From Rhodocyclaceae bacterium (GTDB lineage: Bacteria > Pseudomonadota > Gammaproteobacteria > Burkholderiales > Rhodocyclaceae), in the NCBI GenBank assembly GCA_016791105.1, contig JAEUNM010000068.1, forward strand, positions 1 through 64,000: a DNA stretch of 64,000 bases, written 5' to 3'. The notes under the pieces are model-generated. The model made no database searches, was not told the origin of the DNA, and saw only the letters and a program-made list of their open reading frames with translations. Position 1 is the stretch's first letter. Every line of letters starts with the position of its first letter. Below, in pieces: positions 25,129-33,739 of the stretch. Both the position numbers and the translations under genes were made by a program.

Positions 25129-26949
25129 TTAAGTGAACAAAAGAAAGGCCATCATCTTTCCCGCGGCTCTACAATACCAGCAGGAGCTTGATATCCGTTT
25201 CAACTCGTTCTCCACAAGAAGTTTGGGGATGGAGTAAGCTGGCCGGATTTCGGAAGGAATCAAATCATAGCCATCGAGCGCAAGCTGCTTCACTGACGCC
25301 GTTGAAAAATTCCCATGAAAGCCTCTGGAACGAATCAGTTCTGAAAAGAATTTCGGCGTACCGGAATTAACCGAGTTTGGGCCTCCTGCTATATGATAAG
25401 TTGGAGCGGCCGATATATGCCCCAGAAGTCTGGAACGTTCCTGAACGTAGTCATAGGGCAAATTCTTTTTTGCGTCGTCGAACGGGATTGTTGCAAGGTT
25501 TGCATCCATCACAATTAATAGATCAGATACAATCGAAGGTGAATATTGTTTCGGGGTGGGATAATGGTTAATATTTGACCTGCTTAGGCGAACAAGTTCG
25601 TGCTGCATTAAAGGCTTTATATCCAGCAATGAGCGCATCGTCGTTCGTCCCGCATGTATGGGGTTGTTATAGTATAGGTAGTGCCATTCTGTCGCCCAGG
25701 GATCCTTGGTCGCAATCCCGATGGCGTCAAGTCCTTTTGAAGCTTCGCGATAAGCTGCCTGCGAAATATCCGTTCTTGCTTTTGGTTTCGGGAGCCCAAG
25801 CGCGTATTTAAGTTTGGATATAAGTGTTTGGCTGGAGTCGCAATGCGACGACATGTGCGTTGCAATGCTTTCTCTTATCGAGGATACGTAACCCACTTTG
25901 GCCGGCGTGATCTGGGATAATGGACGCCAGTTGTAATAGCCCTTGTAAATTTCCGCACCAAACCCGTGCAATTTAACTCTTTGCTGATTTTGCGCCGAAT
26001 CCTCGGCTGGAATAAGAGAGTCGTAAATTCCCGCACACGAAAGGAACCATGCCGGGATTTGTTCTTTGCACTTGCCTTCGCTGGTGAACGAGAAATTGAA
26101 GCGCTCAGAGAGCTGTTTGGCGACATTAAAATCATCCGTAACGGATTTGTTGGTATGGAACGAGAACACTTCTTTGTTGGGGCATATCAATCCGGCAGCC
26201 AGGCAAATACGCGAATCCAGCCCTCCCGAGACGGCGATGTTGACGTCTACATCAGGTAGCCCTGCAACGGTCGCAACGATGGACGCGGTTTTCCTTGCGC
26301 CGTCGAGAATGGCTTCTTTGTAGTTATAAACATCACCTGGAAATAGTTCTTGTGCAGGTTGAACTTGAATACGGGGTACCGGTTTTATTCCGGCAATATT
26401 GATATGTATCCTTGACCCAGGCGGAGAACAATAAATACCGTCCACCAAGGTGGCTGTCCCGAGCGGTTGATTGGCCATCCCGTGTATCCACGATCGAGAT
26501 AGAGCTGCGTCGGTGTTCACGCGGTTTTGAATGCCAAAGAGCCGCCGTACCTGGGTCAAGACAAAAACGGAATCAGAAATTGCCGTGACGCCATTTTCAA
26601 ACGAATAGATTATCGGAAGTTGGCCAAACAGGTCATTTCCAACGACCAAATCGTCCAAATGGCGCTGCATCCTTATGTAGCAGCCGGGAACCGGGTTATC
26701 CACATTTGGCGCAACACCGCTTCCGCTGTAGATTAAACGCCTGGAGTCATGGTCTATGGCGTAGCCCTTAAATATGCCGTTTTCTCCGAAGGAATCCTGC
26801 GTTCCGCAATTCGCTAGAAAATAGCACCATTTGCCTTCATGCAGATCTATCTTGAGAAGGTCCGCGTTGGCCTTGTCAGTGGACGATAGCCATTTTTCAA
26901 TCAGGGCATTATTGTTGGGTTCAACACACACAATCAGATAATTTGCCAA
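25129..26949 (-). CDS. asparagine-synthetase-like protein with degenerate glutaminase domain
   Basis: About 606 residues with asparagine synthetase B architecture. The N-terminal ~200 residues resemble the Ntn glutaminase fold (GNDLFGQLPIIYSFENG, VDGIYCSPPGSRIHI). The C-terminal synthetase domain has the PP-loop SGGLDSR near residue 241, which binds ATP and adenylates a carboxylate. No Cys follows the start Met, so the usual glutamine-hydrolysing nucleophile is missing. The enzyme may use free ammonia or another amine, as beta-lactam synthetases and lasso-peptide cyclases do. TTG 26949 is preceded by AGAGAGG; a GTG at 26976 is the alternative start. The gene is visibly less GC-rich than its neighbours (about half GC in a sampled line), stands alone, and is bracketed by direct repeats. 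Acquisition by transfer is likely. Confidence 0.8.
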   Translation of the reverse strand: MANYLIVCVEPNNNALIEKWLSSTDKANADLLKIDLHEGKWCYFLANCGTQDSFGENGIFKGYAIDHDSRRLIYSGSGVAPNVDNPVPGCYIRMQRHLDDLVVGNDLFGQLPIIYSFENGVTAISDSVFVLTQVRRLFGIQNRVNTDAALSRSWIHGMANQPLGTATLVDGIYCSPPGSRIHINIAGIKPVPRIQVQPAQELFPGDVYNYKEAILDGARKTASIVATVAGLPDVDVNIAVSGGLDSRICLAAGLICPNKEVFSFHTNKSVTDDFNVAKQLSERFNFSFTSEGKCKEQIPAWFLSCAGIYDSLIPAEDSAQNQQRVKLHGFGAEIYKGYYNWRPLSQITPAKVGYVSSIRESIATHMSSHCDSSQTLISKLKYALGLPKPKARTDISQAAYREASKGLDAIGIATKDPWATEWHYLYYNNPIHAGRTTMRSLLDIKPLMQHELVRLSRSNINHYPTPKQYSPSIVSDLLIVMDANLATIPFDDAKKNLPYDYVQERSRLLGHISAAPTYHIAGGPNSVNSGTPKFFSELIRSRGFHGNFSTASVKQLALDGYDLIPSEIRPAYSIPKLLVENELKRISSSCWYCRAAGKMMAFLLFT

Positions 26950-27137
26950 GCTTTGCCTCTCTAGTGCGGTTTGCACGTCACCATGCTGGTACGAAATCTA
27001 CGACTGGGGCTGGTGCCCAAGCTTGGGACGGTATCCAGCCACTCGCATCGGGGGCCCCGCGACGGAATCGCGACCAACGAACTGCAACCCGCTTAGCGAG
27101 AATTTGTGGAGCTGGGGCCAAAACGCCCCTACCGCTA

Positions 27138-27159
27138 ACCCCGCCCTGCGGGGCGGGGT
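27138..27159. other. perfect GC-rich hairpin upstream of the asparagine-synthetase-like gene
   Basis: ACCCCGCCC and GGGCGGGGT are separated by TGCG, giving a 9-base stem and a 4-base loop. No T-run follows on either strand, so it is not a standard terminator. It may be a remnant of an inserted element or a leader structure. Confidence 0.5.
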
Positions 27160-27268
27160 AGTCCTCGCCGCCGGACGGGCTCGGCGGCTGGTGCAGCAAA
27201 ACTTCGCCAGGCCTGAGCCGCCTCCGGTCACGTGAATCAGGTACTGCTCAGGTAGGTAAAAATAATAC

Positions 27269-27470
27269 AAGCTTGGGGTGAGCTTGCGAACCCCGACATT
27301 CGGCGCTTGCGATGCACATGCGCGCGGCAGGCGCGTCGTCGCCAGAGCTTACGCGGTCGCGTATATTCCAACCCTGGGCGTAGTTTATCCGCGCATTGTT
27401 GGGGTTCCTTCGTCATCCCAACCTACCTGATTCCGCCCCGATTGCGTGCCTGGCGGATTGAATCAGGTCT
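27269..27470. repeat. right imperfect direct repeat flanking the low-GC islet (contains a full family B palindrome)
   Basis: This is the counterpart of 24686-24885, with the same order of blocks: TTGGGGTGAGCTTGCGAACC, GGCGCTTGCGATGCACATG, AGCTTACGCGGTCGCGTATA and TGATTCCGCCCCGATT. This copy still has the second family B arm, GTTGGGGTTCCTTCGTCAT, at about 27396-27415; the left copy has lost it. Confidence 0.7.
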
Positions 27471-27601
27471 GCCCCGTGGGGCGCGGATTGGCCGAATCGA
27501 GTGATTGGTAGGCGGCTGTGTTTACGTGTTTGTATCCTGTGCAAACGAAAGCGGGGTTGTCCGCGCAGCCTTGCTGAACAGCCCTCGGCCTGGCCGCCGC
27601 T

Positions 27602-28912
27602 TTAACCGGCCACCTGTTCGATGAGGCGGGTGAGTGGCAGGCGGGCGGTAAAGCGGCTGCCTTTGCCGATTTCGCTTTCCATCAGCAGGCGGCCGTGGTG
27701 GCGTTCAAGTACGTGTTTCACGATGGCCAGTCCCAGCCCGGTGCCGCCGGTTTCGCGCGAGCGGCTGCCGTCCACGCGGTAAAAGCGTTCGGTGATGCGC
27801 GGCAGGTGTTCTTCGGCCACGCCTATGCCGGTATCGGATACGACAAATTCGGCGCCTTGCGGGCCGGTGCGCCATTGCGCGCTGATGCGTCCGCCGGCCG
27901 GGGTGTAGCGCACGGCATTGCTGAGCAGGTTGGCGAAGGCGCTGCGCAATTCTTCCGGCGCGCCGCGCAGCGCGCGTTCGTCGGCAAGTTCCAGCGTAAT
28001 GCTGTGGCGCCCGCCCGACAGGGCTTCGGCTTCGTGCAGCAGGTCGGCGCACAGGGCGCTCATGTCGATTTCTTCGTCCTTGGGCAGTACGCGGCCATTT
28101 TCCAGCGCAGAGAGCGTCAGTAAGTCCTGTACCAGGCGTTCCATGCGCTGCGACTGTTCGCGTGCCAGGCGCACGTAGCGCTGTACGGCCGGTGGGGGCA
28201 GTTCGGCGAGCGCGTCGTCCAGGGTTTCGAGGAAACCGCCGATCACGGTGAGCGGGGTTTTCAGTTCGTGCGACACATTGGCGACGAAATCGCGCCGCAT
28301 GGTTTCCAGGCGCTCCAGTTTGGTCACGTCGCGCGTGAGCAATAATTTCTGGTCGTCGCCGAAACGCACGCACTGCACTTCGAGAATGCGCCCGCGCGCT
28401 GCCCTGAGTGTCAGCGCGGCGTTGTAACCGCCAGCACGTAAATAATCGTGGAACTCCGGTGCGCGCACCAGATTGACGATGGGCTGGCCCAGGTCGCGTT
28501 TGGGGTCGAGCTGCAAATGCATTTCGGCGGTGCTGTTGAACCACTCGATTTCATCGGCGGCGTTCAGCACTACGGTGCCGTCCGGCATGGCGTGGGTGAC
28601 GGCGCGCACGCGTGCGAGCTGGTGCCTGGCCTGTTTTACTTCTTCCGTATTCTTGCGGTAGAGGCGGCGCAGGCGGCCGAACAGATTTTCCCAGGTGCCG
28701 CCTGCATCGGGCAGGTCGGGGCCGGGTTTTTCCAGCCAGCGCAACAACTGGGTGCGGCGCCAGAGTTCGTAACCATAGCCCCAGGCTGCAAGCAGCGTGG
28801 CACAGCCGAACACCCAGGCCATACTGCCGCTTACCAGATAAATGGCGGCGCCCAGCATGGCGAATACGCCCAGCCAGGTAAGCCAGCCTATCCATTCCTC
28901 ACGCAGCGGCAT
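27602..28912 (-). CDS. phoR: phosphate regulon sensor histidine kinase PhoR
   Basis: A 436-residue membrane-bound kinase. Two hydrophobic segments lie within residues 8-48, then a PAS domain (about 100-190, DGTVVLNAADEIEWFN). Next come a HisKA domain with the phosphorylated H215 in SHELKTP, and an HATPase_c domain with NLLSNAVRYTPAGG (N box), DTGIGVAEEHL (G1) and GGTGLGLAIV (G2). This short-periplasm layout and its position behind phoB identify PhoR, which senses phosphate through the Pst transporter and PhoU. Neither is in this window. It starts 75 bases after the phoB stop, same strand, probably one operon. Confidence 0.92.
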   Translation of the reverse strand: MPLREEWIGWLTWLGVFAMLGAAIYLVSGSMAWVFGCATLLAAWGYGYELWRRTQLLRWLEKPGPDLPDAGGTWENLFGRLRRLYRKNTEEVKQARHQLARVRAVTHAMPDGTVVLNAADEIEWFNSTAEMHLQLDPKRDLGQPIVNLVRAPEFHDYLRAGGYNAALTLRAARGRILEVQCVRFGDDQKLLLTRDVTKLERLETMRRDFVANVSHELKTPLTVIGGFLETLDDALAELPPPAVQRYVRLAREQSQRMERLVQDLLTLSALENGRVLPKDEEIDMSALCADLLHEAEALSGGRHSITLELADERALRGAPEELRSAFANLLSNAVRYTPAGGRISAQWRTGPQGAEFVVSDTGIGVAEEHLPRITERFYRVDGSRSRETGGTGLGLAIVKHVLERHHGRLLMESEIGKGSRFTARLPLTRLIEQVAG

Positions 28913-28987
28913 GGTGCCTCCGCAGGGCCGCCGGCCGTGCGCCTGGCGTGTGCGGGCGAGCGGCGCCCGCAGCGCCGCGCAACGGCA

Positions 28988-29680
28988 TCAATTGCCGCCC
29001 GCCGAAATGCGGTAGCCGCTGCCGCGCACGGTCTGAACCAGATCGTCGGCGCCGGAGGGCTCCAGCGCCGCGCGCAGGCGGCGGATATGCACGTCTACGG
29101 TGCGCTCTTCGACGAACACGTGGTCGCCCCACACCTGGTCCAGCAATTGCGCGCGGGTATGGACGCGCTCGGCGTGGGTCATCAAATAATGCAGCAGGCG
29201 GAATTCGGTCGGCCCCAGTTCGACCTGCGTGCCGCCAGCGCTGACGCGGTGCGAGACCGGATCGAGTTTCAGCGCGCCCAGCACCACCAGGTCGTCGGTG
29301 GCCTGCGGCGCGCGCCGGCGCAGCACGGCCTTGATGCGTGCGGCCAGTTCGCGCGGCGAAAAGGGCTTGGTGACGTAATCGTCGGCACCCACGTCCAGCC
29401 CGGCGATCTTGCTGGATTCGTCGCTGCGCGCGGTAAGCATGATGATGGGCAGGTCGCGCGTGCGCTCGGCCGCGCGCAGTTTGCGCGCCACGTCCAGGCC
29501 GGACTGGCCGGGCAGCATCCAGTCCAGTAGCACCAGGGCCGGCAATTGTTCGCGTATGGCGGCCAGCGCGGCTTCCGCGTCGGCGCACAGGCGCACGCCG
29601 TAGCCGGCACGCACCAGGTTGATTTCTATGAGTTCGGCGATTGCCGCTTCGTCTTCTACGACCAGAATCTGCGTGGACAT
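28988..29680 (-). CDS. phoB: phosphate regulon response regulator PhoB
   Basis: A 230-residue OmpR/PhoB-type regulator. The receiver domain (1-120) keeps the acidic pair (VVEDE), the phosphoacceptor D53 in LLDWMLPG and the conserved Lys in VTKPFSPREL. A winged-helix DNA-binding domain follows (about 130-228) with LGPTEFRLLHYLMTHAERV and ERTVDVHIRRLRAAL, typical of PhoB. It binds Pho boxes to activate phosphate-scavenging genes. The ATG at 29680 begins the homology; a frame open to 29740 is not supported. It is divergent from the DUF971 gene. Confidence 0.93.
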   Translation of the reverse strand: MSTQILVVEDEAAIAELIEINLVRAGYGVRLCADAEAALAAIREQLPALVLLDWMLPGQSGLDVARKLRAAERTRDLPIIMLTARSDESSKIAGLDVGADDYVTKPFSPRELAARIKAVLRRRAPQATDDLVVLGALKLDPVSHRVSAGGTQVELGPTEFRLLHYLMTHAERVHTRAQLLDQVWGDHVFVEERTVDVHIRRLRAALEPSGADDLVQTVRGSGYRISAGGN

Positions 29681-29804
29681 CGGTTGTGCTGCGGAAATTG
29701 CGACCGGACCCAGTCTATTGCGGCCCGGTGAAGCTTTCATGACAGAACGGCAGGCGCGCGGAAAGCGCTATCATAGGCCATTCCCCGAGCAGGACCCGCA
29801 GATC

Positions 29805-30224
29805 ATGGCTGGTTTGAGCAAGAACACCCCTATCCCGACCGAAATCCGCGTGCATCAGAAGTCGCGCTTCATGGAATTGAGCTTCGACGACGGCAGCCAT
29901 TTCAAGCTCAGTTTCGAATTTCTGCGCGTGTTTTCGCCCTCGGCGGAAGTGCGCGGCCACGGTCCCGGCCAGGAAACCCTGCAGACCGGCAAGCGCAACG
30001 TGGACGTGACGCGCCTCGAACCGGTCGGCAACTATGCCGTCAAGCCGGTGTTTTCCGATGGTCACGAAAGCGGCATCTATTCCTGGGATTACCTGTACAC
30101 GATAGGCGCCCATCAGGACGAGCTGTGGCAGGACTACCTGCGGCGCCTGGAAGAAGCCGGCGCTGACCGCGACCAGCCCATGAACGCGCCCGTCAGCGGA
30201 GGGCACTCCTGTGGCAAACACTGA
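29805..30224 (+). CDS. DUF971 family protein
   Basis: A 139-residue protein of the DUF971 family, which corresponds to the N-terminal domain of gamma-butyrobetaine hydroxylase. It has [20 protein letters not shown] and the typical end [12 protein letters not shown]. Stand-alone DUF971 proteins are small, cytoplasmic and presumed metal-binding; a role in Fe-S or ubiquinone metabolism has been proposed from gene context. The coding end overlaps ubiE by 14 bases, so the two are translationally coupled. The last residues, GGHSCGKH, hold Cys and His. Many homologues precede ubiE in betaproteobacteria. Confidence 0.88.
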   Translation: MAGLSKNTPIPTEIRVHQKSRFMELSFDDGSHFKLSFEFLRVFSPSAEVRGHGPGQETLQTGKRNVDVTRLEPVGNYAVKPVFSDGHESGIYSWDYLYTIGAHQDELWQDYLRRLEEAGADRDQPMNAPVSGGHSCGKH

Positions 30225-30963
30225 GGGCAAGCCCGGCACCACCGATTTTGGCTTCCAGCAGGTGCCGGAGGCGGAAAAGCAAAAGCGCGTGGCCAGCGTG
30301 TTTTCATCGGTCGCCAACAAGTACGACCTGATGAACGACCTCATGTCGGGCGGCATGCACCGCATCTGGAAACAGTTCGCGATCCAAATGTCCGGCGTGC
30401 GTGCCGGCAACCGCGTGCTCGACATCGCCGCCGGCACGGGCGACCTCACCGCCGCCTTCGCGCGCCGTGCCGGGCCGAACGGGCTGGTGTTGCAGACCGA
30501 CATCAACGCCGCCATGCTGGAGCGCGGGCGCGACCGGCTCATCAACCACGGCTGCGTGGTGCCGGCGCTGCGTTGTGACGGCGAAAAGCTGCCTTTCGCG
30601 GCGAACAGTTTCGATTGCGTGTCGGTGGCATTCGGCCTGCGCAACATGACGCACAAGGACGCCGCGCTGGCCGAAATGCTGCGCGTGCTGCGCCCCGGCG
30701 GACGCGCGCTGATATTGGAGTTTTCGCGCGTTGCGCCGCCGCTGGCGCCGTTCTACGACGCCTATTCGTTCAAGGTTCTGCCCTGGCTGGGCGAAAAGGT
30801 TACGCAGGACGGTGCGAGCTATCGCTACCTGGCGGAGTCGATACGCATGCATCCGGACCAGGACACACTCAAGGGCATGATGCAGGACGCCGGTTTCGAG
30901 CGTGTAGAATATTTCAACCTCAGCGCGGGCATAGTGGCACTGCACCGCGGATACAAAATATGA
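30211..30963 (+). CDS. ubiE: ubiquinone/menaquinone biosynthesis C-methyltransferase UbiE
   Basis: A 250-residue SAM-dependent methyltransferase that C-methylates the benzoquinol ring (and demethylmenaquinol, where present). The SAM motif [12 protein letters not shown] is near residue 68. The family signatures [17 protein letters not shown] and [19 protein letters not shown] are clear. The start is a GTG with GGAGG a few bases upstream, inside the end of the DUF971 gene. It is followed by the Tim44-like and ubiJ genes on the same strand, forming a quinone-related operon. Confidence 0.95.
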   Translation: MANTEGKPGTTDFGFQQVPEAEKQKRVASVFSSVANKYDLMNDLMSGGMHRIWKQFAIQMSGVRAGNRVLDIAAGTGDLTAAFARRAGPNGLVLQTDINAAMLERGRDRLINHGCVVPALRCDGEKLPFAANSFDCVSVAFGLRNMTHKDAALAEMLRVLRPGGRALILEFSRVAPPLAPFYDAYSFKVLPWLGEKVTQDGASYRYLAESIRMHPDQDTLKGMMQDAGFERVEYFNLSAGIVALHRGYKI

Positions 30964-30999
30964 AAAGCACTGGAACGCCACGCTACAGAGGAGAAGGCA

Positions 31000-31839
31000 A
31001 TGACGAGACTATTTTTGGTCGCCTTTGCCGTGTTCGCGCTTTGCGCGGGCGTGGCGGAGGACGCTGAAGCCAGGCGTCTGGGCGGCGGTAAATCGTTTGG
31101 AATGCAGCGCGATCCGGTGGTGAGACGAGACGCCGCCGCGCCCAGTTCATCCCCGCAGCAGGCGGCTGCGGCCCCCGGTGCGGCTGATGCCGCCGCTGCG
31201 GCGCCGCGCCGCAGCGGTCTGGGCGCCATGCTCGGCGGACTGGCGCTGGGTGCCGGTCTGGCATGGTTGTTCGGCGGCAGCATGGGCGGCATATTCGGCC
31301 TGCTGATATTCGGCTTGCTGGTATTCGTGGCGATGCGCGTGGCGTTTGCCTTGTTGCGCCGCCGCCAGCCGGCGCAAGGCATGCAATATGCCGGTGCCGG
31401 GCCGGGGCCCTATGCGCAGCGCGTCGAGCCCAGCATGCCGGCGCCACTGGCGTCTGCTTCGCGCATTCCGGACGGCTTCGACGTGGATAATTTCCTGCGT
31501 CAGGCAAAGCTCAATTTCGCGCGCCTGCAAGCTGCCAACGATGCCGGTAACGTGGCCGAGCTGCGCCACTACATGACGCCCAAACTGCACGCCGAATTGC
31601 TACCGGAAATCGAAGCCAAGGCGCGCCATCCGCAGCAGACCGACGTCGTGTCGCTGGATGCGGAGCTGCTCGAAATTGCCACCGAGCCGCCGCGCCACGT
31701 CGCCAGCGTGCGCTTTTTCGGCACCCTGCGCGAAGACCGGGACGCAGCGCCGCAGGCGTTCGAAGAAGTGTGGCATCTCGAAAAACCCATCGATGGCACC
31801 CATGGCTGGCTCCTCGCCGGAATCCAGCAAGCCGCCTGA
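31000..31839 (+). CDS. Tim44-like domain membrane protein
   Basis: A 279-residue inner-membrane protein. A signal-like hydrophobic N-terminus (LFLVAFAVFALCAGVAEDAEA) is followed by a low-complexity Ala/Pro region. Two adjacent hydrophobic segments cover about residues 70-120 (GLGAMLGGLALGAGLAWLFG, FGLLIFGLLVFVAM). A soluble Tim44-like domain covers about 160-278 (NFLRQAKLNFARLQAANDAG, WHLEKPIDGTHGWLLAGIQQ). Mitochondrial Tim44 tethers Hsp70 to the import channel; the bacterial function is unknown. GGAGAAGG precedes the ATG. The 3' end overlaps ubiJ by 38 bases. Confidence 0.88.
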   Translation: MTRLFLVAFAVFALCAGVAEDAEARRLGGGKSFGMQRDPVVRRDAAAPSSSPQQAAAAPGAADAAAAAPRRSGLGAMLGGLALGAGLAWLFGGSMGGIFGLLIFGLLVFVAMRVAFALLRRRQPAQGMQYAGAGPGPYAQRVEPSMPAPLASASRIPDGFDVDNFLRQAKLNFARLQAANDAGNVAELRHYMTPKLHAELLPEIEAKARHPQQTDVVSLDAELLEIATEPPRHVASVRFFGTLREDRDAAPQAFEEVWHLEKPIDGTHGWLLAGIQQAA

Positions 31840-32440
31840 AACGGCTCCGCGCGCGCCGTTCGCCGCCACCCTGGCGGCCGGCGCGCTCAATCATCTGCTC
31901 GACCACAATCCCGGCCTGCGCGCCAGGCTCAAGCCTTACGCGGGCAAACAGGTGCGCCTGAGCTGCCCGCCGATCCAGCAAAATTTTTGCATCGCCGACG
32001 ATGGTTCGGTATTTACGCCGGCCGACGCGCAGCCCGACGTGCACATCAGCCTGCCGCCGGATGCCGCGCTGCACATGGCGCTGGATGCCGAAGCGGCGAT
32101 GCGCCGCGCGCAGGTGGAAGGCGATGCCGCGCTGGCGGAAGCATTCGGCTTTGTGCTGCGCAATATGCGCTGGGACGTGGCGGAAGATTTGAGCCGCGTG
32201 GTGGGCGACGTGGCGGCCGAGCGCATCGTGCGCACGGGTCAGGAAGTGCTTGCCTGGCAGCGCGATCTGGCGCGCCGCGTGGCCGACAACGCCACCGAAT
32301 ATCTGGCTTACGAGGCCAATCTGCTGGTGCGGCCGGCCACCCTGCGTGAGTGGTGCGAAGGCGTGGATGACGTGCGCGACGCCGTCGCCCGGCTGGAACA
32401 GCGCCTGCAACTGCTGGAACGCAAGACGGGCGGCGCCTGA
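31802..32440 (+). CDS. ubiJ: ubiquinone biosynthesis accessory factor UbiJ (SCP2 domain)
   Basis: A 212-residue protein with an N-terminal SCP2 sterol-carrier domain (LAAGALNHLLDHNPGLRARL, then DVHISLPPDAALHMAL) and a C-terminal coiled helix (DVRDAVARLEQRLQLLERK). UbiJ binds ubiquinone intermediates and scaffolds the Ubi enzymes with UbiK. It overlaps the Tim44-like gene. The start is uncertain: ATGs at 31802 and 31793 are both possible. ubiB, which often follows, is not present here. Confidence 0.85.
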   Translation: MAGSSPESSKPPETAPRAPFAATLAAGALNHLLDHNPGLRARLKPYAGKQVRLSCPPIQQNFCIADDGSVFTPADAQPDVHISLPPDAALHMALDAEAAMRRAQVEGDAALAEAFGFVLRNMRWDVAEDLSRVVGDVAAERIVRTGQEVLAWQRDLARRVADNATEYLAYEANLLVRPATLREWCEGVDDVRDAVARLEQRLQLLERKTGGA

Positions 32441-32528
32441 GCAGCCACGCCCGGTTCGGCGTGCCGGTCCGGTCGCGGCCTGCTGCCGCCATTCCCTCAA
32501 GTTGAGGTAATACGGCTCGAGCCGCAAA

Positions 32529-32560
32529 CCTTGGGGGGCGGGCGTCTCGCCCGCCTGCCT
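32529..32560. repeat. family C hairpin repeat
   Basis: CTTGGGGGGCGGGCG, then TCT, then CGCCCGCCTG form a GC-rich inverted repeat related to 34341-34375. It lies between the ubiJ and hydrolase 3' ends. Confidence 0.6.
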
Positions 32561-32696
32561 TTGCTGGAGTCAAATCCTGCCGGCCGGACGCTGGCGACCC
32601 CAGGAAATGCGTGGCGCCGCAAGGCCAGGCATTACGGCATCCGGCGCCCCATGCTCCTCCCCCATCCCGCCAAAATTTCCACTGCGCAGATGCAGC

Positions 32697-33569
32697 CTAA
32701 TGCCCCGCCGGCGTCATCCCCAGCCCGCGCAGGCGCGCCGCCAGCAAATCCAGATAGGCGGGAAAATCGTGTATGTCCTCGTGACCGGCGCCGGCAATCA
32801 TTTGCAGATCGGCAGCCGGATCGCGCGCACGGATTTGCTCGCTATGGACGGGCGGAATCAGCGTGTCACGCTCGCCGTGTATCAATAGCAGCGGCGTGCT
32901 CATTTGCCCCGCCGCGTCGCAGGTGGATAGCGGGTAGCGCACCAGAAAACCCGGCACGAAGGGGTATTCCGAGCGTGCCACCTGCGTCACGCTGCAGTAG
33001 GGCGATACCAGTACGGTGAGGTCCGGATGCACGGCTGCGGCCAATATCGCGGCCGGCCCGGTGCCCAGGGAGCGGCCATAAATCACGCGCCGCTTGCCGG
33101 CATAAAGTGGCGCCGCGTAATCCCAGGCGGCGCGTACATCGGCCAGCAATTGCGCCTGGCTTGCAATGCGGCCCGTGCTTTTGCCGTAGCCGCGATAGTC
33201 GATCATGAACAAGTCGTAATTGAGCTTACGGTAATAGTCGGTATTGACGAACCAAGTGGCCAGATTTTCGTCATTGCCGTGCAGGAAAAATACCACCCCG
33301 GCCGGCTGCGGCAGGCGCAGGTGCAGCGCCGACAGCGTGGCGCCCGCCACCGGCAGGCGCACTTCCTGCACGTCCGCGGGTACGTCGAAGCGATAGTCCG
33401 GCGGCAGGGGCTTGCCCGGAAACAGCAGGTATTCCTGGCGGAAATACAGCCAGGCGAGCACGCAAACATAGATGAGCAGGGCCGCGCGGGCGAGCCGCAG
33501 CCACCATGTCAATGGCCGCCGTGCGGACGTGGCGGAGGCCGGCGCGGCCGCGATGTGGGAATTTTCCAT
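32697..33569 (-). CDS. alpha/beta hydrolase, membrane-anchored
   Basis: A 290-residue alpha/beta-hydrolase of the FrsA/ABHD12-13-like group. A hydrophobic helix (about 28-43, LLIYVCVLAWLYF) anchors it, with the catalytic domain following. The nucleophile is S167 in GRSLG; the acid is in GERDTLIPP (about 245) and the histidine in AGAGHEDIHDF (about 270). The oxyanion segment is FFLHGNDENL. The substrate is unknown, perhaps a lipid or peptide ester. AGGA lies 6 bases before the ATG at 33569; the frame extends to 33713 without similarity. Confidence 0.88.
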   Translation of the reverse strand: MENSHIAAAPASATSARRPLTWWLRLARAALLIYVCVLAWLYFRQEYLLFPGKPLPPDYRFDVPADVQEVRLPVAGATLSALHLRLPQPAGVVFFLHGNDENLATWFVNTDYYRKLNYDLFMIDYRGYGKSTGRIASQAQLLADVRAAWDYAAPLYAGKRRVIYGRSLGTGPAAILAAAVHPDLTVLVSPYCSVTQVARSEYPFVPGFLVRYPLSTCDAAGQMSTPLLLIHGERDTLIPPVHSEQIRARDPAADLQMIAGAGHEDIHDFPAYLDLLAARLRGLGMTPAGH

Positions 33570-33739
33570 GTGTTCCTGAACCCCGGACGATGCGCGCCGG
33601 TCGCCCGGCCGCGCCAATTGCGGTTGTTGATTCAGAACAATACGCGGGATCGCGAGCGGCAGATCATGTACACGATCGCTTATGAAAGTGCATCGCGCAG
33701 CCGGTGCGCCCACGCCGGCATCCGAATCAGGAGGCCATC

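Larger units (their letters stand above)
26950..27601. other. intergenic with hairpin and right flank repeat
   Basis: A 652-base gap upstream of the asparagine-synthetase-like gene. It contains a perfect GC hairpin at 27138-27159, the right flanking repeat at 27269-27470 and no supported gene. A 90-codon frame at 26998-27270 on the minus strand crosses the hairpin and has no recognisable similarity. Confidence 0.4.

Noticed and set aside
26998..27270. A 90-codon minus-strand frame upstream of the asparagine-synthetase-like gene, considered as a lasso- or other peptide precursor
   Set aside because: It is Arg/Pro-rich, crosses a perfect hairpin and a repeat edge, lacks a leader-core pattern and a protease partner, and has no ribosome site.
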